Shown: in pieces, positions 8,383-15,502 of the stretch
Numbering within the stretch: the first letter of the stretch is position 1
Layout: each line of letters starts with the position of its first letter
Source: a virus
IMG/VR virus record: IMGVR_UViG_3300049483_000179
Span: 1-28,261 of that record
DNA length: 28,261 bases
Strand: one strand, 5' to 3'
The notes under the pieces: generated by a model
Databases searched by the model: none
Seen by the model: only the letters and a program-made list of their open reading frames with translations
What the model was told of the DNA's origin: nothing
Position numbers and translations under genes: made by a program

Positions 8383-8973
8383 ATGCTTGTCGACGCCCGA
8401 GTAAACGCAATGCTGGACACGGAGATCGCCGGCACGACGAAGATGTCGCTGCATACGGCCTACTCCGCGACCGGAACCAACGAGGTAACGGGCGGCAGCT
8501 ACGCCAAGCAGACGCCGACCTGGAACGCCGCCTCGGCGCGGTCGAAGTCCATCTCGGCCAACGTCTCGTTTTCTGTTCCTTCCGGAACATCGGTGCGCTG
8601 GGTAGGGCTGTGGGCGACCGACGGCACAACGTTCAAGGGCATGTTCCCGAACGGCGGAACCGAGTTCCCGTTCCAGATCGATTTGACCAACAACCGCGTC
8701 TATTCCGAGGCGCATGGCCTGGCGAACGACAACAAGGTCGTCTTCACCGGAACCACACTCCCGACGGGAGTGACGGCCGGAACGGAATACTGGGTCGTGG
8801 GCGTAACCGCCGCGGACCCGGATTACTTTCAGGTGTCCTCGACTCAGGGCGGCGGAGCCATCGACCTGACGGGCAGCTACCCGTCGCAGGATGCCCGCGG
8901 CGCGAAGCTGGTGACGGAGACCTTCGGCGCCGATGGCACCTTTCAGGTTACATCCTTCTCAGTTGGGTTCTGA
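8383..8973 (+). CDS. Virion structural protein, fibre-like
   Basis: 196 residues with a GGAG site seven bases before the ATG. Residues 20-90 hold a motif seen in many phage structural/fibre proteins: MSLHTAYSATGTNEVTGGSYAKQ, then a beta-rich RSKSISANVSFSVPSGTSVRWVGLW. Residues 105-170 hold a second small beta module, VYSEAHGLANDNKVVFTG through TEYWVVGVTAADPDYFQVSS, also common in phage tail and fibre proteins. No catalytic residues seen. First gene of the unusual block between the connector and the tail terminator. Confidence 0.78.
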   Translation: MLVDARVNAMLDTEIAGTTKMSLHTAYSATGTNEVTGGSYAKQTPTWNAASARSKSISANVSFSVPSGTSVRWVGLWATDGTTFKGMFPNGGTEFPFQIDLTNNRVYSEAHGLANDNKVVFTGTTLPTGVTAGTEYWVVGVTAADPDYFQVSSTQGGGAIDLTGSYPSQDARGAKLVTETFGADGTFQVTSFSVGF

Positions 8974-8975
8974 CC

Positions 8976-9419
8976 ATGCGCGCACTGATCCTACAAATAG
9001 GCAAACCGGGCTTTTTGGCGGCCTCCCTCGTCTTCCTTTTCTGCATGGTGATATTTTCTGCGCAGAACGCCCGCGCCCAGAATGTGCAGACGGCAGAATG
9101 CTCCGGAGGATGCGATTTCGCGGCCGACATCGCGCCCGCGCCGTCGCCCGCTGCGGCATCCTGCATTTTGGTTGGCTGGGGCGGTGCGCCGCTTTCCAAG
9201 CCGGTCGTAGCCGGCACCGCGACGACCATCCCCGCGCCGAAGCCGGCGCTGACGTGCTGGTGGCCGAAGGTGGTTGTCGCGCCCGGTTCGTATTCCGTCA
9301 CCGCCATCGCAGTGGACGCTGCGGGAAAGCAGTCGCAGGCCTCGCTCCCTTTATCGCTCACTGTCTCCGCGGTGCCGCTTGGCGCTCCGGGGGCACCAAG
9401 GATCGTCCCCGCGCCGTGA
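8976..9419 (+). CDS. Exported Ig/Fn3-like protein with signal peptide
   Basis: 147 residues, start two bases after the previous stop. N-terminus is a classical signal sequence: basic start, hydrophobic core 12-28 (GFLAASLVFLFCMVIFS) and a signal peptidase I-type site ARA before Q35. The mature part has four cysteines (42, 46, 63, 94), enough for two disulphides, and a beta-rich Fn3-like segment VAPGSYSVTAIAVDAAGKQS at 101-120, followed by a proline-rich end. An exported, probably disulphide-bonded protein within a run of virion genes is unexpected. A periplasmic or surface role such as superinfection exclusion is possible but not shown. Confidence 0.8.
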   Translation: MRALILQIGKPGFLAASLVFLFCMVIFSAQNARAQNVQTAECSGGCDFAADIAPAPSPAAASCILVGWGGAPLSKPVVAGTATTIPAPKPALTCWWPKVVVAPGSYSVTAIAVDAAGKQSQASLPLSLTVSAVPLGAPGAPRIVPAP

Positions 9420-9444
9420 TGTGCTGGATATTCGAGAGGTCGTG

Positions 9445-9660
9445 ATGGACTACCTCAGCTTCCTGGACGACCTGACCTTCCCCTGGCGCCAGCTTGACGA
9501 TACCGTCGGCGACCTGGTTCCGGCGCAGCGCAATGCCATGTTCGACTGGCTCGCCGCCCACGGCATTCCATCGGACTGGATCACCGTCGCCACCACCGTC
9601 CGCCAGGTGCGGCAGTTCGTCGCCGAGCGCAGTCTGAAAACCACCAGTGATCGCCCGTGA
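9445..9660 (+). CDS. Small hypothetical protein
   Basis: 71 residues, ATG at 9445 with GAGAGGT upstream (a GTG one codon earlier is an alternative). Aromatic and helical: MDYLSFLDDLTFPWRQLDD, then MFDWLAAHGIPSDWITVATTVRQVRQFVAERS. No membrane segment. The stop overlaps the next start as GTGA. Unrecognised. Confidence 0.7.
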   Translation: MDYLSFLDDLTFPWRQLDDTVGDLVPAQRNAMFDWLAAHGIPSDWITVATTVRQVRQFVAERSLKTTSDRP

Positions 9661-10346
9661 GTCACAGCTTCGGTGCCTCGGCGCGTCTGCCGGCAACGGC
9701 GACGACGACCAACGCCAACCCTGCGACCTTCACCATCAACTGCCCGGCCGGCACCACGGTGCTGTGGCTCGGAATCGTCGCCGGCGGCACGACAGCGCGG
9801 TCCGGCGGTGCGCCGACGTACGACGGCGTCGCCATGACGGCCGGCCGTGCGAAAACCAACGCCGGAGGTACACCGGAGGAATGTGCCGAGACATGGTACA
9901 TGCTGCGCCCGCCAACTGGCAGCGCCTATACGATCAGTGTGCCGAACAGCGGAACGCTGGCTATGACGCTGATCGCAGCCTGCGCTTCGGCAGCATCGGG
10001 AAATACCAGCGTGCAGGCCAATGCCGCCGTTGGCACGGGCGGAAACAGTACCAACCCGAGCACGACCGGTCCAACAGGGACGGCCGGGGACATCGAATTC
10101 TCGATTGTCGGCAATGGCGCTACCACGTGGAACCCGACCGGGCGCAGCGGCACGCAGCTCTACGACTGGGATGCCGGATCGTGGGGCGTCGGGGCGCAGT
10201 ACCGCGTATCGGCGGGCACCAGTGGCAGCACGCATTCGTGGACGTTTGCCACGTCGGAGGACTGGGTGATCGCGGTCGATCGATTCAAAGAACAGGCGAT
10301 CGTCGCCCCGACCGTGACGACGCAGGCGGTCACCGATATTGCATGA
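9657..10346 (+). CDS. Virion-associated beta-sandwich protein
   Basis: 229 residues, GTG start in a GTGA overlap. Glycine/threonine-rich and beta-rich throughout; no charged helices, no signal peptide. It begins SHSFGASARLPATATTTNANPATFTI and has repeated strands such as TVLWLGIVAGGTT, YTISVPNSGTLAMTLIAA, GDIEFSIVGNGATTW and WTFATSEDWVIAVDRFKEQ, in keeping with a phage jelly-roll or lectin-like appendage protein. It ends in APTVTTQAVTDIA, the usual first strand of an Fn3-like phage module, then stops, as if that module had been cut off. Function inferred from composition and neighbours only. Confidence 0.75.
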   Translation: MSHSFGASARLPATATTTNANPATFTINCPAGTTVLWLGIVAGGTTARSGGAPTYDGVAMTAGRAKTNAGGTPEECAETWYMLRPPTGSAYTISVPNSGTLAMTLIAACASAASGNTSVQANAAVGTGGNSTNPSTTGPTGTAGDIEFSIVGNGATTWNPTGRSGTQLYDWDAGSWGVGAQYRVSAGTSGSTHSWTFATSEDWVIAVDRFKEQAIVAPTVTTQAVTDIA

Positions 10347-10358
10347 GGATGCACTGAC

Positions 10359-10640
10359 ATGGCTACCCTGAGTACGACAGATCGGCAGCGCGTGTGGCGG
10401 GCACTGCAGCGCTACTGGAGCCGCGTCGCGGAATCCTGCGCGTTGACCAAGTCTGACCTGCAGGCGGCTGTCAACGCGGCAGACGACTGGACGGACGCCA
10501 ACGCATCGTCATTCAATACCGCGCTTCCGGCTGCAGCACGCACCGCTCTCACGACCGAACAGAAAGCCCTTCTGCTGGCAATCGTGGCGCTGATGCGACG
10601 TTCGCCCGAACTCGCGGCGCGCATCGGGGAGACGGACTGA
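10359..10640 (+). CDS. Small helical phage protein
   Basis: 93 residues, all-helical in appearance: DRQRVWRALQRYWSRVAESCALTKSDLQAAVNAADDWTDANASSFNTAL, then TEQKALLLAIVALMRR. A similar pattern is common in phage tail/fibre regions of proteobacterial phages, but I know no function. GAGG precedes the ATG. Next start follows the stop by one base. Confidence 0.75.
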   Translation: MATLSTTDRQRVWRALQRYWSRVAESCALTKSDLQAAVNAADDWTDANASSFNTALPAAARTALTTEQKALLLAIVALMRRSPELAARIGETD

Positions 10641-10641
10641 C

Positions 10642-11130
10642 ATGACGACAACCCGCGCAGTCCTGACGCCACAGTCGGCGGAGTTTCCGACGACCAATTT
10701 CCCCGCGCTGCTCGCGGTCAATACGCGGCCAGTGCTCGCGTTCGACGCGACGACTTCGGAGACGTGCTACTGGACGCTTGTCGCGCCGCAGGGGTTCACG
10801 GGCACGATGACTGCGGTCATCAGCTACATGATGGCATCGGCCACGTCGGGAGGCGTGGCATTCGACGTTGCCGTCGAGGCGATTACCAGCGCCGATGCCA
10901 CAGACCTGGACGCTGCTAGCAGTTTCGATACGGTCAATGGGGGCACGGATGCCGCAGTACCCGGCACGGCCGGCTACATGGAACAGGTCAGCATCACGCT
11001 CACCAACCAGGACTCGGCAGCGGCAGCCGATTACCTGCGCATCAGTCTCGCCCGGGACGTTGCCGATGGGGCGGACACGGCGACCGGCGACTGCTACGTG
11101 TTGGCCGTCGAACTGAGGGATGCGGCCTAG
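10642..11130 (+). CDS. Virion structural beta-sandwich protein
   Basis: 162 residues. Beta-rich: CYWTLVAPQGFTGTMTAVISYMMAS, VAFDVAVEAITSADATDLD, GYMEQVSITLTNQDS, DYLRISLARDV, GDCYVLAVELRDAA. This resembles a jelly-roll module that recurs in phage tail-fibre regions; it has no catalytic motif. The stop (TAG) directly abuts the next ATG. Probable appendage or decoration protein by context. Confidence 0.75.
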   Translation: MTTTRAVLTPQSAEFPTTNFPALLAVNTRPVLAFDATTSETCYWTLVAPQGFTGTMTAVISYMMASATSGGVAFDVAVEAITSADATDLDAASSFDTVNGGTDAAVPGTAGYMEQVSITLTNQDSAAAADYLRISLARDVADGADTATGDCYVLAVELRDAA

Positions 11131-13080
11131 ATGTCCCTGCACGTCGGCGGAGGTTCTGGCGACTACCTGAAAATCTCGGGTGCTCCGTCATTTTCCGGCG
11201 GGCTTTCCGTTTGTGCGTGGATCTATCAGGACTCAGGAAACCAATATCAGCCGCTGATCGCGGTCAATACCACGCCCGGACATATCGGCGTCATTGTTGT
11301 CGGACAGGACAATGCCAACACAGAGGGAGGGGCGACAGAGTACAACGGCTCGACCGCTGTTGCGGCTTATCTTCCGAGCTATACGCAACAGACGGGGCGC
11401 TGGCAGTTTTGGGCCGTGACGAGGCAGAACAATGCTACGAACGGCCTCAAATGCTATATGTACGACCCGACTGCCGGGGCTTGGAAAACTTCCCAGGCCA
11501 ACTCCTATGACCTGAGCGCATATTCCCCGGACATCAAGGCCGGTTTCGATGACTGGGGCGACTCTTCGGCGCAAAGAATCGCAGCGTTAAAGGTCTGGTC
11601 GTCGGTACTGACACAGGCCGAAGTAGAACAGGAAATGGCAAGTTTCCTGCCTCACAAGACCGCAAATCTGTGGTCGTTCGTTCCATCGGTCGGAAGCACT
11701 CTCGCGGCTGCCTATCTGGACTTCTCGGGTAATTCGCATCCGTTAGCTGCCGGCGCCGGGACACCGACCATCTCTGACGGACCTCCTGTTCCGTGGGGTG
11801 CGCCGCTTCTGGTTTTCGGCAAAGGTCCAGCGGCTGGCACCCATACCGCGACCGGCAACGGTACCGTTACGGCGGACGGCGGCGCGACGGTCACGGAGCG
11901 CGGAGTCTGCGCCAATACGACCGGCACGCCCACCACAAGCGATCTGAAATTTGCAGCGGCCGGCGGTGGGACGGGCGCCTTCACGGCCGCGATGACCGGG
12001 CTGAATTCCTCGACGCACTATTACGTGCGCGCCTATGCGATCAACAGCGCCGGGACTGGGTACGGTTCGGTCGTTGAGTTCGATTCGGCCTCGGACGCGA
12101 TAAGCGGATCGGCAATCGGAAAGGTTTCCGCCAGAGGCGCGGTAGCCTTCACACGGACCGCTACCGCCAGCGCAGTCGGAAAGCTGGCGGCGCGCTCGGC
12201 ATCGGTTGCGGCGAAGACGGTTGCCTATACCGCCATCGGCAGGCTCGGCTTGCGCGGTACGGACGTCGGTGTGAAAACCGTACTGGGCGCGGCTGCCGGC
12301 AGGTCCGGAATCCACGGCGCCACCGCCGGAGAGATCGGCGCCGAGTCGCATACCGGCAGTTCGGTGGCGACGCTCGCCGCCCGCGCTTCCGCGCTGGCCG
12401 CCAAAACCGTCTCCAATGTCTCCGCCGGAACGTTGGCTGCCCGCGCCGCTGATGTCGCGCAGAAAGTTGCAGTCGCTTCGGCTTCCGGCCGGATCGCCGC
12501 TCGCGGCGCATCGGCGGCCGTCAAAGTCGCCGCCGCAACCGCAGCCGGGCGCATTGCCGTATCGGCCGCGACGCTCGGCACCGGGGCCGAGATCCGCACC
12601 GGAGGATCGGTCGCGCGCCTGGCCGCCCGCGGCGCGGCAGTGTGCGCCAAGGTGGCGGCAGGGACGACGATGGCGACCGTCGCTTCCCGCGCTTCCTGCG
12701 CTTTCGCCAAGACGGCGTCCGCAAGCGCTTCGGGCCGCCTTTCCGCCCGCGGATCGGCACAGTTTGCCCGCAGCGTCACGGCCGGCAGCGCGGCGCGCGT
12801 CTCTGTCTGGGCCTTCTCGGGCGGAGCGAAAACGGTTTCTTTCGGCGCCGCCGGACGGATATCTGTGGCAGGCGCCTGCCGTGGGTCCGCGCTCCTCCCC
12901 GAAGAGGGGCTAGATTCCCATCCATCCGCTACGTCCATGGCAACGGCGCGCGTGCGCACCCAGGACGCCGATGAGAGGGCGCGCAGCGCTGATGCGTCCC
13001 GCGTCCGTACCCGGATCGCCAGTGAGAGAGTGCGTAGCGCCACCGCCGCGGCGCGCGTCCGAACGAGCATCCTGCAATGA
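11131..13080 (+). CDS. LamG/Fn3-like fibre protein with 20-residue repeats
   Basis: 649 residues. Residues 1-205: concanavalin/LamG-like domain (LSVCAWIYQDSGNQYQPLIAV, GRWQFWAVTR, AALKVWSSVLTQAEVEQEMASF), probably carbohydrate binding. Residues 238-318: Fn3-like phage module (TATGNGTVTADGGATVTERGV to STHYYVRAYAINSAGTGYG) lacking its usual first strand. Residues 328-585: thirteen degenerate repeats of the type A-x-G-[KR]-[LIV]-x-A-R-x-A with a 20-residue period, in groups of 4, 4 and 5. Residues 604-649: a basic repeat with RVRT at 607, 624 and 642. The stop overlaps the next start as ATGA. Likely an elongated stalk with an N-terminal lectin head. Confidence 0.85.
   Translation: MSLHVGGGSGDYLKISGAPSFSGGLSVCAWIYQDSGNQYQPLIAVNTTPGHIGVIVVGQDNANTEGGATEYNGSTAVAAYLPSYTQQTGRWQFWAVTRQNNATNGLKCYMYDPTAGAWKTSQANSYDLSAYSPDIKAGFDDWGDSSAQRIAALKVWSSVLTQAEVEQEMASFLPHKTANLWSFVPSVGSTLAAAYLDFSGNSHPLAAGAGTPTISDGPPVPWGAPLLVFGKGPAAGTHTATGNGTVTADGGATVTERGVCANTTGTPTTSDLKFAAAGGGTGAFTAAMTGLNSSTHYYVRAYAINSAGTGYGSVVEFDSASDAISGSAIGKVSARGAVAFTRTATASAVGKLAARSASVAAKTVAYTAIGRLGLRGTDVGVKTVLGAAAGRSGIHGATAGEIGAESHTGSSVATLAARASALAAKTVSNVSAGTLAARAADVAQKVAVASASGRIAARGASAAVKVAAATAAGRIAVSAATLGTGAEIRTGGSVARLAARGAAVCAKVAAGTTMATVASRASCAFAKTASASASGRLSARGSAQFARSVTAGSAARVSVWAFSGGAKTVSFGAAGRISVAGACRGSALLPEEGLDSHPSATSMATARVRTQDADERARSADASRVRTRIASERVRSATAAARVRTSILQ
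12112..12885 (+). repeat. Thirteen coding repeats of 60 bases (20 residues)
   Basis: Repeat cores (K/R of the GK/GR position, or its equivalent) lie at residues 331, 351, 371, 391, 414, 434, 454, 474, 496, 516, 536, 556 and 576 of the 649-residue protein. Spacing is exactly 20 except 23 and 22 at the two group boundaries. Those boundaries carry a related linker, GAESHTGSSVATLAAR and GAEIRTGGSVARLAAR, 82 residues apart, so there is also a higher-order period of about 82. DNA identity between copies is low, so it is an old protein-level repeat, not a recent tandem duplication. Confidence 0.8.
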
Positions 13081-13388
13081 CAGAAGAATATTCGCCGAAG
13101 CGCCCGGACGAGACAGAAGCCTTCGCCGCCGACTTCGCGCGGCTGCTGACGACGGGCGAGACCTTGTCGACGGCAGCCTGCAAGGTTGTGCTTGCTTCCG
13201 ATCCGACGGAAGCGGACATCGGCACAATGAAATCCGGCATTGCCGTCGTCGCCGGAACGCGCACGGTGCAGAAAATAACCGGCGGCACGGACGGCACGCT
13301 CTACACTGTCATATTCACGGCGACGACGAGCTTGGGACAAACCCTCGTAGAGTCGCGCGACCTGCGCGTAAGGCGGGATCAGACATGA
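13077..13388 (+). CDS. Small beta-rich phage structural protein
   Basis: 103 residues, ATGA overlaps on both sides. Pattern: FAADFARLLTTGETLSTAACKVVLASD, GIAVVAGTRTVQKITGGTDGTLYTVIFTATTSLGQTLVESRDLRV. This Ig-like small protein (ending in a T-x-T-x-S-x-G-Q-x-L strand pair) is a recognisable companion of neck and tail genes in phages, though without a firm function. It is the last gene before the tail terminator. Confidence 0.78.
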   Translation: MTEEYSPKRPDETEAFAADFARLLTTGETLSTAACKVVLASDPTEADIGTMKSGIAVVAGTRTVQKITGGTDGTLYTVIFTATTSLGQTLVESRDLRVRRDQT

Positions 13389-13846
13389 GCCACGTCCGCG
13401 CCCAGATCGCCTCGGCCCTCGCTCTGACCCTGACCGGCCTGACGACCAGCGGCACCCGCGTGCATGTCGCGCGCGAACTGCCGCTCAGCCAGTCCGCTCT
13501 GCCGGCGCTGCTGGTCTATGCCGACGAGGAAACCGTGGAGCCGATGCGCACCGCCAATGCCTGGCCGCAGACCCTGCGGCGCCAGCTCTCCGTGCGCATC
13601 GATTGCGTGGCGGAAGACACGGGCGATCTCGAAACCACGCTGGCTACCATGCTCGCCGAGGTGGAAAGCGCGCTCAATGCCAGCTTCGCCGCGGTGAGCT
13701 GTAACAACCTGATCCCGGATGGCCTGGTCCTGTCCGAAGTGAGCGTGGAGCGCGACGCCGAGGGCGAGCGCACCATCGGGCGGCTCTCCTGCCGCTGGGT
13801 CGGACCCTACTACACCGCAGCCAACGCACCGGAGACCGCACTATGA
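13385..13846 (+). CDS. Tail terminator protein, lambda gpU-like
   Basis: 153 residues from the ATG at 13385, which overlaps the previous stop (ATGA); the frame is open further upstream but no better start exists. Order of elements is that of tail terminators: N-terminal helix HVRAQIASALALTLTGL, strand TRVHVARELPLSQSALPALLVYADEETVEP, RRQLSVRIDCVAE, helix DLETTLATMLAEVESALNAS, then strands DGLVLSEVSVERDAEGERTIGRLSCRWVGPYYT. Such proteins cap the tail tube and form the head-tail interface. Followed by a 54-residue gene and the tail tube gene. Confidence 0.82.
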   Translation: MSHVRAQIASALALTLTGLTTSGTRVHVARELPLSQSALPALLVYADEETVEPMRTANAWPQTLRRQLSVRIDCVAEDTGDLETTLATMLAEVESALNASFAAVSCNNLIPDGLVLSEVSVERDAEGERTIGRLSCRWVGPYYTAANAPETAL

Positions 13847-14007
13847 CAACCGAAACCGCAACCGTGCCTCAGAGCTCGCCCGACGAATTCCATGGCGTCG
13901 GCGGCGCCTATGTGATCGGCGAAGACGGCGTGCGCCGCCCGGCGCCCCCGCCCGAACCGCAACCCGAACAACCCGCAGCGCCCGCCGAAGAGGAGCCGCA
14001 ACCATGA
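13843..14007 (+). CDS. 54-residue proline/glutamate-rich protein
   Basis: Complete short gene with ATGA overlaps at both ends (13843-13846 and 14004-14007), which strongly supports translation. The N-terminal half holds DEFHGVGGAYVIGEDGVRRP; the C-terminal half is an unstructured run of P, E, Q and A. Small proteins with a DEFHGxGGxY core next to the tail tube gene occur in other phages; function unknown. Possibly a tail tube-associated or assembly protein. Confidence 0.75.
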   Translation: MTTETATVPQSSPDEFHGVGGAYVIGEDGVRRPAPPPEPQPEQPAAPAEEEPQP

Positions 14008-15170
14008 GTCTGCTGAACCGCAAGCGCACCATCCTCGCCAAGATCCAGCCCACGCCGGGGCAGGATTCCGTCCCGACCGGCGCGGCGAACGCGATCCTCG
14101 TGCGCAATCTCGACATCGCGCCGCTCAATTCGGTGAACGTCTCCCGCGATCTGGTGCGCGCCTATTACGGCAACAGCGACCAGCTCGCCGCCTCCGTCTC
14201 GGTCGGCTGCAGCTTCGAGGTCGAATTGGCCGGCAGCGGATCGGCGGGCACCACGGCCCCCGCCTGGGGCGCTCTGCTGCGCGGCTGCGCCTTCTCGGAG
14301 ACGGCGCTCGCCGCGGCGCAGACCGGAACGCTGGTGACGCCGTTCACAAGCACCACGGCCAAACTCGCGGCAGGCGCATCCGCCGTCGATGACACCTACA
14401 ACGGCATGATCATCACGACGACCGGCGGGACGGGTAGCGGCCAGACCCGCGTCATCACGGACTACGTCGGCAGTTCCAAGGTGGCGACCGTCGATTATGC
14501 GTGGGGCGTGACGCCGGACGCGACGACGACCTACAGCGTCGAGGCCTGCCACGTCTACCGCCCCGTATCGACCGGTTTCGAGGCGCTCTCGATCTACTAC
14601 AACATCGATGGCGTGCAGCACAACCTCACCGACGTTCGCGGAAACGTATCCGCCGAAGTGGCTGCCGATGGCATCCCGGTGCTGCGTTTTCAGATGGTCG
14701 GCCTGTACGTGGCTCCCGCCGATGTGGCGGTTCCGACGACCACACTCACGGCCTGGCAGCAGCCGCTGCCGGTGACCAAGCTCAACACCGTCCCTTCCCT
14801 GCACGGCGTGGCCACGGTGATGCAATCCGTGGCGATCGACGCCGGCAACTCCGTCGTGTTCCGCTCGCTGCCGGGAATGGCGCTCGAATCGGTGCTCATC
14901 ACCGATCGCAAGTCCTCCGGCTCCGTCGCGATCGAGGCGACGACGGTGGCGACGAAAAACTGGTGGGCGAGCATCAAGGCGAACACCTTGGGCACGCTGG
15001 CGGTGCGCCACGGCACCACGGCCGGAAACCGCGTCGTGCTCTCCTCGCCCACGGCGCAGCTCACGAATCCGTCCTACCAGGATTCGGACGGCGTGGCGAT
15101 GATGCAGTCCGGCCTGGTGTTGATCCCGACCAGCGCCGGAAATGACGAACTTTTGATCTGCGCCGCCTGA
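14004..15170 (+). CDS. Major tail (tube) protein
   Basis: 388 residues. Typical tail tube architecture: N-terminal MSLLNRKRTILAKIQPTPGQDSVPTGAANAILVRNLDIAPLN, then SFEVELAGSGSAGTTAPAWGALLRGCAFSETA, which is the signature region of siphoviral tube proteins, an inserted beta module near 110-190 (DTYNGMIITTTGGTGSGQTRVITDYVG), and YYNIDGVQHNLTDVRGNVS with LRFQMVGLY. Longer than lambda gpV because of the C-terminal domain (about 250-388), which may project from the tube. Lies between terminator and chaperone genes, as expected. Confidence 0.9.
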   Translation: MSLLNRKRTILAKIQPTPGQDSVPTGAANAILVRNLDIAPLNSVNVSRDLVRAYYGNSDQLAASVSVGCSFEVELAGSGSAGTTAPAWGALLRGCAFSETALAAAQTGTLVTPFTSTTAKLAAGASAVDDTYNGMIITTTGGTGSGQTRVITDYVGSSKVATVDYAWGVTPDATTTYSVEACHVYRPVSTGFEALSIYYNIDGVQHNLTDVRGNVSAEVAADGIPVLRFQMVGLYVAPADVAVPTTTLTAWQQPLPVTKLNTVPSLHGVATVMQSVAIDAGNSVVFRSLPGMALESVLITDRKSSGSVAIEATTVATKNWWASIKANTLGTLAVRHGTTAGNRVVLSSPTAQLTNPSYQDSDGVAMMQSGLVLIPTSAGNDELLICAA

Positions 15171-15172
15171 CC

Positions 15173-15502
15173 ATGTTCAAACTCTCAGTCAGCCCGACCT
15201 ACACCGCCCGCGTCGTCGTCGATCTTCCGGGCGGTGGCTCCGCATCGTTCGACGCAAAATTCAAGCGACTTTCGCAGTCCGACCTGGACGCGATGATGAA
15301 GCGCGTCCAGGCGGAAGAGATCGACGACGAAGCCATCGTCGATGCCGTTCTGCTGGGATGGGATGGCGTCGAAGATGCCGACGGCACGCCGCTTTCCTTC
15401 AACGAGGAAAACAAGGCGCGGGTGCTCGATGTCGTTCCGGTACGCGGCACCGTGGTGCGTGCGTTCTTCGAGTCGCTGGCGAAGGCGAAGGCAAAAAACT
15501 AA
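15173..15502 (+). CDS. Tail assembly chaperone G
   Basis: 109 residues, zero-frame product. Contains YTARVVVDLPGGGSASFDAKFKRLSQSDLDAMMKRV, a common pattern in tail assembly chaperones (a strand pair followed by an acidic helical domain), then LLGWDGVEDADGTPLSFNEENKARVLDVVPVRGTVVRAFFES. It lies between the tube and tape-measure genes. The stop codon TAA at 15500-15502 directly follows the slippery heptamer at 15493-15499. Works with the frameshifted GT product to prepare the tape measure for tube polymerisation. Confidence 0.88.
   Translation: MFKLSVSPTYTARVVVDLPGGGSASFDAKFKRLSQSDLDAMMKRVQAEEIDDEAIVDAVLLGWDGVEDADGTPLSFNEENKARVLDVVPVRGTVVRAFFESLAKAKAKN

Noticed and set aside
12112-12885. Regularly spaced repeats considered as a CRISPR array
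   Set aside because: Unit is 60 bases of coding sequence with poor DNA identity, no palindromic repeat and no spacers.
12225-13340. Minus-strand alanine/arginine-rich frame of 371 codons opposite the repeat protein
   Set aside because: Its regularity simply mirrors the 60-base period of the plus-strand repeat.
8383-13388. Diversity-generating retroelement in the fibre block
   Set aside because: No reverse transcriptase and no template/variable repeat pair seen in the window.
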